A DNA stretch of 64,000 nt from an uncultured Flavobacteriaceae bacterium (lineage in GTDB: Bacteria; Bacteroidota; Bacteroidia; Flavobacteriales; Flavobacteriaceae), in the NCBI GenBank assembly GCA_943789455.1, contig CALSUE010000001.1, forward strand, positions 561,001-625,000. The letters are read 5' to 3'. Positions 1 through 8,346 of this stretch are shown here, piece after piece. Each line of letters begins with the position of its first letter. Position 1 is the first letter of the stretch. The position numbers were made by a program, and so were the translations under genes. The notes under the pieces were generated by a model. It saw only the letters and a program-made list of their open reading frames with translations, was not told where the DNA came from and made no database searches.

Positions 1-1960
1 ATTGTTCCATCTCTAATCCTTTGGATTTTGCGATGTCTATTAAAGGTAATTTTCTATCTGTATTTTGAATGATATATAATTTTAATCCAGAATTTACTCC
101 TGTACTTTTTACGATGAGATCATCAGGTCTAACCACATCATTATCTTCTACATATTTGGAGATTAAACTAATAAATTCTTTTCCAAATTTTCTTGCCTTA
201 CCCTCACCTACTCCGTGCACTTTAGATAACTCCTCAAGAGTTATAGGATATTTTAAAGCCATGTCATCTATTGAGGGATCTTGAAACACTGCAAATGGAG
301 GAACACTATGTTTGACGGCTACTTTTTTTCGTAAATCTTTTAAAAACCTAACAAGTTTCTCATCAGCTGAAGCACCAGAACTAGGCTCATTTGTTATAAT
401 ATCTTCTGTAGCTTCTTGGGAATAAATATGATCTTCTGTCATCATAAATGAGGTTGGGCTAGACAAAAAGCTTTCGCCTTTTTTAGTAAGTTTTACAACA
501 CCATATTCTTCAATTTCTTTCCTAATAAAATTCACAACTAAAACCTGTCTAAGAAGAGCCATCCAATATGAAGAATCTTTCTCTTTACCACAACCAAAAA
601 AAGGTTTTAAATTAGTTTTATGAGAGTTTAATAAGGCATTTTCTTTACCCACTATAGCATTTACAATATCTTTAGATTTGTATTTATCATTAGTATCTCT
701 GACAACTGATAATAATTTAACTACGTTTTCTTTAGCTTCATGTTTTTTCTTTGGATTCTTTGTGTTATCATCTAGAGCTGCACCTGCTCCATTTATTTCA
801 TCATATTCTTCACCAAAATAATGTAATAAATATTTTCTTCGAGACATGGAAGTTTCGGCATAACCAACTACCTCTTGAAGTAATGCATGACCAATTTCTT
901 GTTCAGCAATGGGTTTACTTGCCATAAACTTCTCTAACTTTTCAATATCTTTATAAGCATAAAAAGCTAAACAGTATCCCTCTCCATCATCTCTACCTGC
1001 TCTTCCAGTTTCTTGATAATAACTTTCCAAACTTTTTGGAATATCATGATGTATTACGAAACGAACATCTGGTTTATCTATGCCCATCCCAAATGCTATT
1101 GTTGCAACTACAACGTCACAATCTTCCATCAAAAACATATCTTGGTGTCTAGCTCGGGTTTTTGCATCTAATCCTGCATGATAGGGAACAGCCTTAATAT
1201 TATTTACTTGTAAGACTTGAGAAATTTCTTCAACCTTTTTTCTGCTTAAACAATAAATAATTCCCGATTTTCCTTGTCTTTGTTTTACAAACCTTATGAT
1301 ATCTTTCTCAACATCTTTAGTTTTAGGTCTTACCTCATAAAATAAATTTGGTCTATTAAAAGAAGCTTTAAAAGTTGTAGCATCACTTATTCCTAAGGTT
1401 TTTAAAATATCCTCCTGAACTTTTTCGGTAGCAGTTGCAGTTAAACCTATTACAGGAACATTGTCAATTTGTTTAATAATGTGTTTTAAATTTCGATATT
1501 CTGGTCTAAAATCATGACCCCATTCTGAAATACAATGTGCTTCATCTATAGCAACAAAAGAAATTGTCTGTTTTTTTAAAAAACTCACATACTCCTCCTT
1601 AATTAAGGATTCTGGAGCTACATAAAGAAGTTTAGTAATGCCATTTTCTATATCACTTTTTACTTGGGCAACTTCAGATTTATTTAAAGAAGAATTTAAT
1701 ACATGGGCCACACCTTCATGATCAGATATGCCACGAATTGCATCTACTTGATTTTTCATTAAGGCTATTAATGGAGAGATAACTATAGCAGTACCAGAGT
1801 TCATTAATGCAGGCAACTGATAGCAAAGAGATTTACCTCCTCCTGTAGGCATAATCACAAAGGTGTTCTTTTTTTGTAGAATACTTTTTATAACTTCTTC
1901 TTGTAAGCCTTTGAATTGAGAAAAACCAAAATATTTTTTTAAAGGTGGGTATATATTCAT
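1..1960 (-). CDS. recQ: ATP-dependent DNA helicase RecQ (3' end cut by window edge)
   Basis: This is a superfamily 2 3'-5' DNA helicase acting in recombination and replication-fork repair. My reading of the minus strand from ATG at 1960 gives an open frame of about 653 residues to the window edge. Visible in order are the Walker A motif MPTGGGKS, the DEAH box DEAHCISEWGHDFR, motif VI QETGRAGRDDGEG, an RQC-like region, and an HRDC-like domain (LSKVHGVGEGKARKFG). The C-terminus lies outside the window. An in-frame stop sits just upstream of 1960, so the start is firm. It is divergent from tatC. I am sure of the family. Confidence 0.96.
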   Translation of the reverse strand, partial: MNIYPPLKKYFGFSQFKGLQEEVIKSILQKKNTFVIMPTGGGKSLCYQLPALMNSGTAIVISPLIALMKNQVDAIRGISDHEGVAHVLNSSLNKSEVAQVKSDIENGITKLLYVAPESLIKEEYVSFLKKQTISFVAIDEAHCISEWGHDFRPEYRNLKHIIKQIDNVPVIGLTATATEKVQEDILKTLGISDATTFKASFNRPNLFYEVRPKTKDVEKDIIRFVKQRQGKSGIIYCLSRKKVEEISQVLQVNNIKAVPYHAGLDAKTRARHQDMFLMEDCDVVVATIAFGMGIDKPDVRFVIHHDIPKSLESYYQETGRAGRDDGEGYCLAFYAYKDIEKLEKFMASKPIAEQEIGHALLQEVVGYAETSMSRRKYLLHYFGEEYDEINGAGAALDDNTKNPKKKHEAKENVVKLLSVVRDTNDKYKSKDIVNAIVGKENALLNSHKTNLKPFFGCGKEKDSSYWMALLRQVLVVNFIRKEIEEYGVVKLTKKGESFLSSPTSFMMTEDHIYSQEATEDIITNEPSSGASADEKLVRFLKDLRKKVAVKHSVPPFAVFQDPSIDDMALKYPITLEELSKVHGVGEGKARKFGKEFISLISKYVEDNDVVRPDDLIVKSTGVNSGLKLYIIQNTDRKLPLIDIAKSKGLEMEQ

Positions 1961-2018
1961 TATATATTATTGAGCATTATAAAGCTAGTGTATTTGGGAA
2001 ACAATACGAATAGAATAG

Positions 2019-2048
2019 TTGTGGTCTCTTATTTTTATAGTAAATTTG
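2019..2048 (+). promoter_or_regulatory. Promoter of tatC, Bacteroidota type
   Basis: A TTG (2019-2021) is followed by 19 bases and then TAAATTTG (2041-2048). This fits the primary sigma consensus of Bacteroidota (TTG, 17-23 bases, TAnnTTTG). It implies transcription starting near 2055 and a leader of about 75 bases before tatC. It lies in the recQ-tatC divergent gap. Confidence 0.6.
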
Positions 2049-2130
2049 TCATAGAATTTAATTACTTAAATATAATACTTTTTTTTATTTAGATAAAAAT
2101 AAAGTTCGTTAATTAAAAAGATTTTTTTCA

Positions 2131-2943
2131 ATGACTCAGGAAAAAGAAATGTCATTTTTAAATCACCTTGAAGAACTTCGATGGCACTTAGTCAGAAGTA
2201 TTGCTTCAATTTTTATTGTTGGAATCGGTCTTTTTTCTGTTCAAGAGTTTGTTTACAATGAATTTCTTCTTGCTCACATCGATCCAAATTTCATAACCTA
2301 CAGATTATTCTGCGATTTTTTCTCATTTTTTGGAGTAGATAGTAACTTTTGCACTTTAGATTATCCAAACACACTTCAGGTTTTAAAACCAACTCAACAA
2401 TTAATGAATTCTATTTGGTCTTCATTCATTTTAGGAGCAATTGTTTCATTTCCATATATTTTATGGGAGTTTTGGAGATTTATTTCACCAGGTCTTCACA
2501 GTAATGAAATTAAAAAATCTAGAGGATTTATTTTTACTGCATCACTCTTGTTTTTCATAGGAGTATTATTTAGCTTTTATGTTATTGCTCCAATTTCTGT
2601 AAATTTTCTATATACTTATCAAATAAGCGATAAATTAGTCAATCAATTTACCATGGAGTCTCATATCGGTTTAATAACTAATATGCTATTGGGAGTTTCT
2701 ATAATGTTTGAATTGCCTGTAATAGTATATTTTTTAACCAAAATTGGCCTCATATCTCCTGAATTTTTAAAACGCTATAGAAAACATGCTTTAGTTTTAG
2801 TATTAATACTGGCAGCAATTATTACCCCTCCAGACGTTGCTAGCCAAATTATTGTTGCTATTCCTGTGTTAATTTTATATGAAATTAGTATTAAAGTCTC
2901 CAAAAGAGTGATTAAAAAACAGCAAAAAAATGTCAACAAATAA
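2131..2943 (+). CDS. tatC: Sec-independent protein translocase subunit TatC
   Basis: TatC is the integral membrane receptor of the twin-arginine pathway, which exports folded proteins; it binds the RR signal peptide together with TatA/B-type subunits. The 270-residue product starts with the family hallmark FLNHLEELRWHLVRS (residues 9-23) and has about six hydrophobic segments, with the conserved stretch YILWEFWRFISPGL in the middle and ITPPD near the fifth or sixth helix. An insert with two Cys between the first two helices is typical of Bacteroidota TatC. It overlaps the next gene by 14 bases, so the two are probably translated together. Confidence 0.96.
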   Translation: MTQEKEMSFLNHLEELRWHLVRSIASIFIVGIGLFSVQEFVYNEFLLAHIDPNFITYRLFCDFFSFFGVDSNFCTLDYPNTLQVLKPTQQLMNSIWSSFILGAIVSFPYILWEFWRFISPGLHSNEIKKSRGFIFTASLLFFIGVLFSFYVIAPISVNFLYTYQISDKLVNQFTMESHIGLITNMLLGVSIMFELPVIVYFLTKIGLISPEFLKRYRKHALVLVLILAAIITPPDVASQIIVAIPVLILYEISIKVSKRVIKKQQKNVNK

Positions 2944-3280
2944 AGTTTCGGAATTTAATAATTATCGTTCCCTAATGAATGATAAAATATTAAGCGGTGA
3001 TAATAAAATTATTAAACGAATTTTCAATTTAGACACCAATGCATTTAAAGAGGGACACTTACCTGTAAAGACCAAGGAATTATTAGGTTTAGTTGCTTCA
3101 ACAGTTTTACGTTGTGATGATTGTATTGCCTATCACCTAGAAACCTGCTTTAAAGAAGGAGTATCAAAAGAGGAAATAATGGAAAGTTTATCTATTGCTA
3201 CTCTTGTGGGAGGTACAATAGTAATTCCACATTTGAGAAGAGCTTATGAGTTTTGGGAAGCTTTGGAAAACAATAGTTAA
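2930..3280 (+). CDS. Carboxymuconolactone decarboxylase / AhpD-like protein
   Basis: A 116-residue all-helical protein of the carboxymuconolactone decarboxylase (AhpD-like) family. The core motif RCDDCIAYH (near residues 60-68) holds a CxxC pair followed by His, the redox-active arrangement of AhpD-like members. This favours a thiol-based peroxidase or reductase role over ring-cleavage chemistry, but the substrate is unknown. The start lies inside tatC (14-base overlap), and lptB follows after about 100 bases. The family is clear; the function is inferred only from the CxxC. Confidence 0.85.
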   Translation: MSTNKVSEFNNYRSLMNDKILSGDNKIIKRIFNLDTNAFKEGHLPVKTKELLGLVASTVLRCDDCIAYHLETCFKEGVSKEEIMESLSIATLVGGTIVIPHLRRAYEFWEALENNS

Positions 3281-3386
3281 ATGATATTTTTATATCTTTC
3301 CAATTATGAACATGTTAAGACTTTAAAAATTATTATTTTAAAAAGTGATAAAAAATTAGTTTTAACAAATAACCATATATCAAATA

Positions 3387-4124
3387 ATGATTTTAAGAGC
3401 AGAAAATATTGCTAAAAGTTACAGTGGTCGCCAAGTTGTTAAGGATATTTCTTTGGAGGTAAAACAAGGAGAAATAGTTGGATTGCTAGGCCCTAATGGA
3501 GCAGGTAAAACCACCTCTTTTTACATGATTGTTGGAATGATTCAACCTAATGGTGGGAAAATATTTTTAAATGATGAAGAAATCACTAGCTACCCTATGT
3601 ATAAGAGGGCTCAGAAAGGAATTGGTTATTTAGCACAAGAAGCTTCTATATTCAGAAAACTATCTGTAGAAGACAATATAATGTCTGTACTTCAATTTAC
3701 AGATTTATCAAAAAAAGAACAAAAGATTAAATTAGAATCATTAATTGAAGAATTTAATATTAACCATGTTCGAAAAAATAGAGGTGATTTGTTGTCTGGA
3801 GGAGAACGAAGAAGAACTGAAATTGCCCGTTGTTTAGCCTCTGACCCAAAGTTTATATTATTAGACGAACCTTTTGCAGGAGTAGACCCAATTGCTGTTG
3901 AAGACATTCAAAGTATTGTTGCACATTTAAAAGATAGAAATATTGGAATACTTATTACAGATCATGATGTTCAGGCAACTCTAGCCATTACAGATAGAAC
4001 GTATTTAATGTATCAAGGAGGAATTTTAAAAGAAGGAGTTCCTGAAGAATTAGCAAAAGACGAATTAGTTAGAAAAGTCTATTTAGGAAAGGATTTTGAA
4101 TTAAAAAGAAAAAAAGTTTTTTAA
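3387..4124 (+). CDS. lptB: LPS export ABC transporter ATP-binding protein LptB
   Basis: LptB is the cytoplasmic ATPase of the LptB2FG complex, which extracts lipopolysaccharide from the inner membrane. The 245-residue product has Walker A GPNGAGKTT (residues 35-43), signature LSGGE (136-140), Walker B ILLDEPFAGVDP and the switch His in ITDHD. The DEPFAGVDP variant and the YLAQEASIFRKL Q-loop region are typical of LptB and separate it from generic ABC ATPases. It converges on pssA, and the two stop codons share the palindrome TTAA (4121-4124), so there is no room for a separate terminator. Confidence 0.95.
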   Translation: MILRAENIAKSYSGRQVVKDISLEVKQGEIVGLLGPNGAGKTTSFYMIVGMIQPNGGKIFLNDEEITSYPMYKRAQKGIGYLAQEASIFRKLSVEDNIMSVLQFTDLSKKEQKIKLESLIEEFNINHVRKNRGDLLSGGERRRTEIARCLASDPKFILLDEPFAGVDPIAVEDIQSIVAHLKDRNIGILITDHDVQATLAITDRTYLMYQGGILKEGVPEELAKDELVRKVYLGKDFELKRKKVF

Positions 4125-4849
4125 GCCTGTTTCATATTCTTTAGCATTGATAAAATCACATAACTTATAATTATAACAGGAACTGCCAAGTATTGAATAG
4201 TCATCAATAAAATTATTGAAAGTAAGATTAAAGTATATTTAAATAAATTTTCTCTTATACCATAATTTTTAAACTTTAATGAAAACAAGTGAAATTCTGA
4301 ATTCATTAAAAAACTAAACAAAATTGTAATTCCAATTAAAAAATAATTATTACCAATTAAATCTTTCACAAAGTCAATATCAGAATGCATTTGAACTAAT
4401 GGTAATGATACGATAAATAAACTCATTGCTGGTGTTGGTAAACCGATAAAAGATTCAGATTGCCTAGTATCTAAATTGAATTTAGCTAATCGATAACAAG
4501 CTGATAATGTGACAAGTAAACCTATTAAAGGAAGCCCCATTGAGATCTTGAATTCTGCATGTATATCATATGGCAATTGTTGATTATTTCCTAACAAAAC
4601 AAAGAGTACAATACCAGGAACTACACCACTGGTTACCATATCCGCTAAAGAATCTAATTGCTTTCCTAATTCACCTGAAACTTTTAAAACCCTTGCAAAA
4701 AAGCCGTCAAAAAAATCAAGGAAAATCCCTAATACAACAAATAATGCTGTCATTTCAAAATGACCACCTACAGCGAAAATAGTTGCTAATGTTCCACAAA
4801 GAAGATTACCCAGGGTAACTATATTTGGAATGTGCTTTTTGATACTCAT
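4121..4849 (-). CDS. pssA: CDP-diacylglycerol--serine O-phosphatidyltransferase
   Basis: This membrane enzyme condenses CDP-diacylglycerol with serine to give phosphatidylserine, the precursor of phosphatidylethanolamine. The 242-residue product carries the CDP-alcohol phosphatidyltransferase signature DG-x2-AR-x8-G-x3-D-x3-D at DGFFARVLKVSGELGKQLDS and following residues (roughly 48-70), plus about six to eight hydrophobic segments. The N-terminus KKHIPNIVTLGNLLCG is typical of PssA. Its end overlaps the lptB stop codon. Phosphatidylserine synthase is preferred over phosphatidylglycerophosphate synthase from this N-terminus and the length. Confidence 0.92.
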   Translation of the reverse strand: MSIKKHIPNIVTLGNLLCGTLATIFAVGGHFEMTALFVVLGIFLDFFDGFFARVLKVSGELGKQLDSLADMVTSGVVPGIVLFVLLGNNQQLPYDIHAEFKISMGLPLIGLLVTLSACYRLAKFNLDTRQSESFIGLPTPAMSLFIVSLPLVQMHSDIDFVKDLIGNNYFLIGITILFSFLMNSEFHLFSLKFKNYGIRENLFKYTLILLSIILLMTIQYLAVPVIIISYVILSMLKNMKQA

Positions 4850-4949
4850 ATCTCTTAAATCTTTTGCTAAAATAGTAAAACCTTTTGGGTGATTTTAAAT
4901 ATCATGATTTTTTAAGCATATTTGCCAAATTAATTACTAAAAAAAATCT

Positions 4950-5918
4950 ATGCCTATCATTAAATCTAAATTCTCACCTTCATTTCCATTTAAAAATGGT
5001 CATTTTAGTACCATGTATAGATCTATTTTTATGAATGAGTCTCATACCTATAATCGAAGAAGAATTACAACTTGGGATAAAGATTTTATTGATTTAGATT
5101 TTTCAAAAGTTAATTCGTCTAAATTGGTAGTTCTTATTCATGGTTTAGAAGGAAGCTCAGAATCTAAATATATTTTAGCTGCGGCTTCAGAGCTAAATAA
5201 TGCCGGCTATGATACAGTTTCGTTTAATTTAAGAGGTTGTAGTGGAGAAGATAACTTATTGCTCCCCACCTACCATAGTGGAAAAACAGAAGACTTAGAT
5301 TTTGTAATTAACTATTTAATTGAAAATTATTCCTATGATAAAATAATGGTTGTAGGTTATAGTCTCGGGGGGAATATGACGTTAAAATATTTTGGAGAAC
5401 ACGTAAAAACTATATCAGATAAAGTTTCTTGTGGAGTAGCTATTTCTGTTCCAGTAGATCTAGCAAGTTCAAGTAGAGCAATGGGTACCTCCAAAAATAA
5501 AATATACATGTATAAATTTTTAAGATCCCTGAGAAAAAAAATCCTGATAAAGAACCAAAAATATCCAGATTATAAATTAGACATTAAGAAACTACTAAAA
5601 TCTAAAACATTTAAAGAATTCGATGGTTTATACACAGCACCAGTTTCTGGTTTTACCGGACCAGAAGATTACTGGGAAAAAGCAAGTTCAAAACCCTATT
5701 TGACTTCAATTAAAAAACCAGTTTTATTAATTACTTCCTCAGATGACCCATTCTTAGCTCAAGAATGTTATCCATTCAAAGAGGCGGAAGAATCAAATTA
5801 TTTTTATTTGGAAGTAACAAAATATGGTGGGCATGTGGGATTTATCTCTAGTTTGTTTTCTAAAAAAAATAGATGGTTGGAAAATAGAATACTTCAATTC
5901 ATCAAAGACAATGGCTAA
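4950..5918 (+). CDS. Alpha/beta hydrolase of the YheT/EMB8 family
   Basis: A 322-residue alpha/beta-hydrolase. The early stretch GHFSTMYRSIF, the oxyanion region LIHGLEGSSES, the NLRGCSGE motif and the nucleophile elbow GYSLGG (Ser138) mark the YheT/EMB8 family. An Asp in SSDDPFL and a His in YGGHVGF complete a Ser-Asp-His triad. YheT relatives are putative esterases whose substrates are poorly defined. No signal peptide is seen, so it is probably cytoplasmic. It stands alone between pssA (opposite strand) and the PorV2 gene. Confidence 0.9.
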   Translation: MPIIKSKFSPSFPFKNGHFSTMYRSIFMNESHTYNRRRITTWDKDFIDLDFSKVNSSKLVVLIHGLEGSSESKYILAAASELNNAGYDTVSFNLRGCSGEDNLLLPTYHSGKTEDLDFVINYLIENYSYDKIMVVGYSLGGNMTLKYFGEHVKTISDKVSCGVAISVPVDLASSSRAMGTSKNKIYMYKFLRSLRKKILIKNQKYPDYKLDIKKLLKSKTFKEFDGLYTAPVSGFTGPEDYWEKASSKPYLTSIKKPVLLITSSDDPFLAQECYPFKEAEESNYFYLEVTKYGGHVGFISSLFSKKNRWLENRILQFIKDNG

Positions 5919-5993
5919 TTGATACAATATCTATAGAAATGTAAAGTTATTTCAATAATATATTAAGATATTTGTTTAAAATTTATCATTACA

Positions 5994-7064
5994 TTGAAAA
6001 AAAAACATTTTTTACTTTTTCTATTACTTCCTCTTATAATTAATGCTCAAGCATTTAGAAACTACTCAAATGAATTTTTAACTATTGGTGTAGATGCTGC
6101 TGCTTTAGGAATGAGTAAATCTGTTGTGGCCTCTACAAACGATGTAAATTCTGGATATTGGAACCCAGCAGGTTTGGTAAATATCAAAGATTATCAAGGA
6201 TCACTTATGCATTCCTCATATTTTGCAGGTATTGCTAATTATAATTATGCTGCATTTGCTATGCCTATAGACAAACGAAGTGCTTTAGGCGTTTCAATTA
6301 TCAGATTTGGAGTAGATGATATTTTAAATACTACAGAATTAATAGATAGTCAAGGTAATATTGATTTCAATAGAATTAGTTTATTTTCTGCAGCAGATTA
6401 TGCCTTAAACATATCTTATGCTAGGAATTTAATTTTTAAAGATGTTTATTTTGGAATGAATGCCAAAATAGTTAGAAGAACTATTGGTGATTTTGCAAAC
6501 TCATGGGGTGTTGGTCTAGATGCAGGAATACAATATGAGAGAAACAATTGGAAATTTGGTTTAATGATTAGAGATATTTCCACAACCTTTAATATTTGGA
6601 CTATTGATACAGATGCATTTGCAACGGTTCAAAATGCAATACCAGGACAAAATCAAGAATTACCTGAAGCAACAGAAATAACTAAACCTAAAGTTCAATT
6701 TGGTGTAGCTCGGTCATTTAATCTAGGTCGGTTTTTTCATCTCTTAACTGAAGCTGATTTAAATATGAGGTTTTCCAAAACTAATGATATAATCTCTACA
6801 AGCTTAGCTAGTATAGATCCTGCCTTAGGTTTTCAATTAGATTATGATGAATTTGTTTTTTTAAGAGCCGGTATTGGAAATTTTCAAAATACAACTGAGT
6901 TTGATGGAAGTAAAAACCTAACACTACAACCCAATTTTGGTGTTGGTTTTTTATACAATGGTATCCAGATTGATTACGCACTAACTAACATTGGTAGTTT
7001 GGGAAATGCATTGTTTTCTAATATTTTTTCAGTAAAAATTGATTTTAGTTTTTTTAGACGATAA
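5994..7064 (+). CDS. PorV/PorQ-family outer membrane barrel (PorV2-like)
   Basis: A 356-residue outer-membrane beta-barrel of the PorV/PorQ (FadL-like) family linked to the type IX secretion system. A signal peptide of about 18 residues ends INAQA. The mature start carries the family motif SNEFLTIGVDAAALGMSKSVVA followed by DVNSGYWNPAGL. It starts with TTG at 5994, since no in-frame ATG lies upstream and a later start would lose the signal peptide. The DUF4105 gene follows 3 bases after its stop, a pairing that points to the paralogue named PorV2 and not the shuttle protein PorV itself. The exact role is unproven. Confidence 0.82.
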   Translation: MKKKHFLLFLLLPLIINAQAFRNYSNEFLTIGVDAAALGMSKSVVASTNDVNSGYWNPAGLVNIKDYQGSLMHSSYFAGIANYNYAAFAMPIDKRSALGVSIIRFGVDDILNTTELIDSQGNIDFNRISLFSAADYALNISYARNLIFKDVYFGMNAKIVRRTIGDFANSWGVGLDAGIQYERNNWKFGLMIRDISTTFNIWTIDTDAFATVQNAIPGQNQELPEATEITKPKVQFGVARSFNLGRFFHLLTEADLNMRFSKTNDIISTSLASIDPALGFQLDYDEFVFLRAGIGNFQNTTEFDGSKNLTLQPNFGVGFLYNGIQIDYALTNIGSLGNALFSNIFSVKIDFSFFRR

Positions 7065-7067
7065 ACC

Positions 7068-8249
7068 ATGAAGAAAACTTATTTTTTTATTTTATTTCTT
7101 ATAGGGATACTTCAAAACATTCAATCTCAAGAATTAAAATTATCGAAGCAGTCAGAAATAAGTATTATTACTGTTGGTCCAGGAGAGGTTCTATATGAAG
7201 CTTTTGGCCATAGCGCGATAAGAGTTAGTGATCCTATTATCGGAATGGACTATATATTTAATTATGGTTTATTTGATTTTAATCAACCAAATTTTAAACT
7301 CAATTTTACTAAAGGGAAGTTGTTGTATAAACTGGGAAAACGTCCATTTAAAAATTTTGTAACTAATAATTACTATCAGAAAAGGTGGATGAAGGCACAA
7401 GTCCTAAATTTATCTCAATTAGAAAAACAAAATATGTATGCATTATTGGAAGAGAATGCTTTACCTCAAAATGCAGAATACTTATACGATCCTTACTTTA
7501 ATAATTGCGCCACAAAACTTAGAGACATAACGAAAGAGATTCTTGGTAAGAAGGTTTATTTTCCATCCTCATTTTCTGACGAAAACTTCACTTTGAGGCA
7601 ACTTATGGACAAAGAACTTTCGTGGAATACCTGGGGTAATTTTGGTATTAATTTAGCACTTGGTAATACTTTAGATAAAGCAATTACGGCTGAAGCGTAT
7701 ATGTACTTACCAGATTATGTCTATGAAGCATTTAAAAATGCTAAAAAAACAAAAAATAATACTGATATACCTCTGGTACTAAAAGAACAAGTGATTTTAA
7801 ATTTTAAAGAGAATATAATTCAAACCAAATGGTATAATCCTTTTTTTGTTTTTTCGATCCTTCTTTTACTTTCAATAGTTATAACCTACAGAGATCAAAA
7901 AAGAAATAAAAGATCTAAATTCCTTGATTTTTCTTTATTTTTTATGACAGGCTTTCTAGGGTTTATTATCTGTTTTTTATGGTTTTTCACCAATCATTCT
8001 ACAACACCTAATAACTTCAATTTTTTATGGGCGTTTTTCCCTAACCTATTTGTCTCATTTATTCTTCTGAAGAAAAACACACCTAGTTGGGTAATTAAAT
8101 ATGTTAACTTATATTTAGTATTACTTTTAGTTACTCTTTTTGTTTCCATAACAGGTATACAAAAGTTTTCTTTTGTACTATTCCCAATTATTTCTATGTT
8201 ATTTATGAGATCTTTTTATCTCCATAAAATATTGAATACAAAAAAATAA
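7068..8249 (+). CDS. DUF4105 (Lnb-like periplasmic domain) membrane protein
   Basis: A 393-residue protein with a signal peptide (to about residue 20), a DUF4105/Lnb N-terminal periplasmic domain, and four or five hydrophobic helices after residue 255. The motifs FGHSAIRV (His48) and NNCATK (Cys147) give the His and Cys expected of this family, which I regard as an NlpC/P60-like cysteine-hydrolase fold. A transacylase or peptidase activity on lipoproteins or envelope components is possible but not shown. It begins 3 bases after the PorV2-like gene, so the two form an operon and probably act together in the envelope. Confidence 0.83.
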   Translation: MKKTYFFILFLIGILQNIQSQELKLSKQSEISIITVGPGEVLYEAFGHSAIRVSDPIIGMDYIFNYGLFDFNQPNFKLNFTKGKLLYKLGKRPFKNFVTNNYYQKRWMKAQVLNLSQLEKQNMYALLEENALPQNAEYLYDPYFNNCATKLRDITKEILGKKVYFPSSFSDENFTLRQLMDKELSWNTWGNFGINLALGNTLDKAITAEAYMYLPDYVYEAFKNAKKTKNNTDIPLVLKEQVILNFKENIIQTKWYNPFFVFSILLLLSIVITYRDQKRNKRSKFLDFSLFFMTGFLGFIICFLWFFTNHSTTPNNFNFLWAFFPNLFVSFILLKKNTPSWVIKYVNLYLVLLLVTLFVSITGIQKFSFVLFPIISMLFMRSFYLHKILNTKK

Positions 8250-8346
8250 AAATATAGAATTGTTTTTATTAGATTTAACAAATAGTGTATAATTACATAA
8301 TATGTGATTAATCCTATTATTTATACATAAAATCAAAGACATTAAA

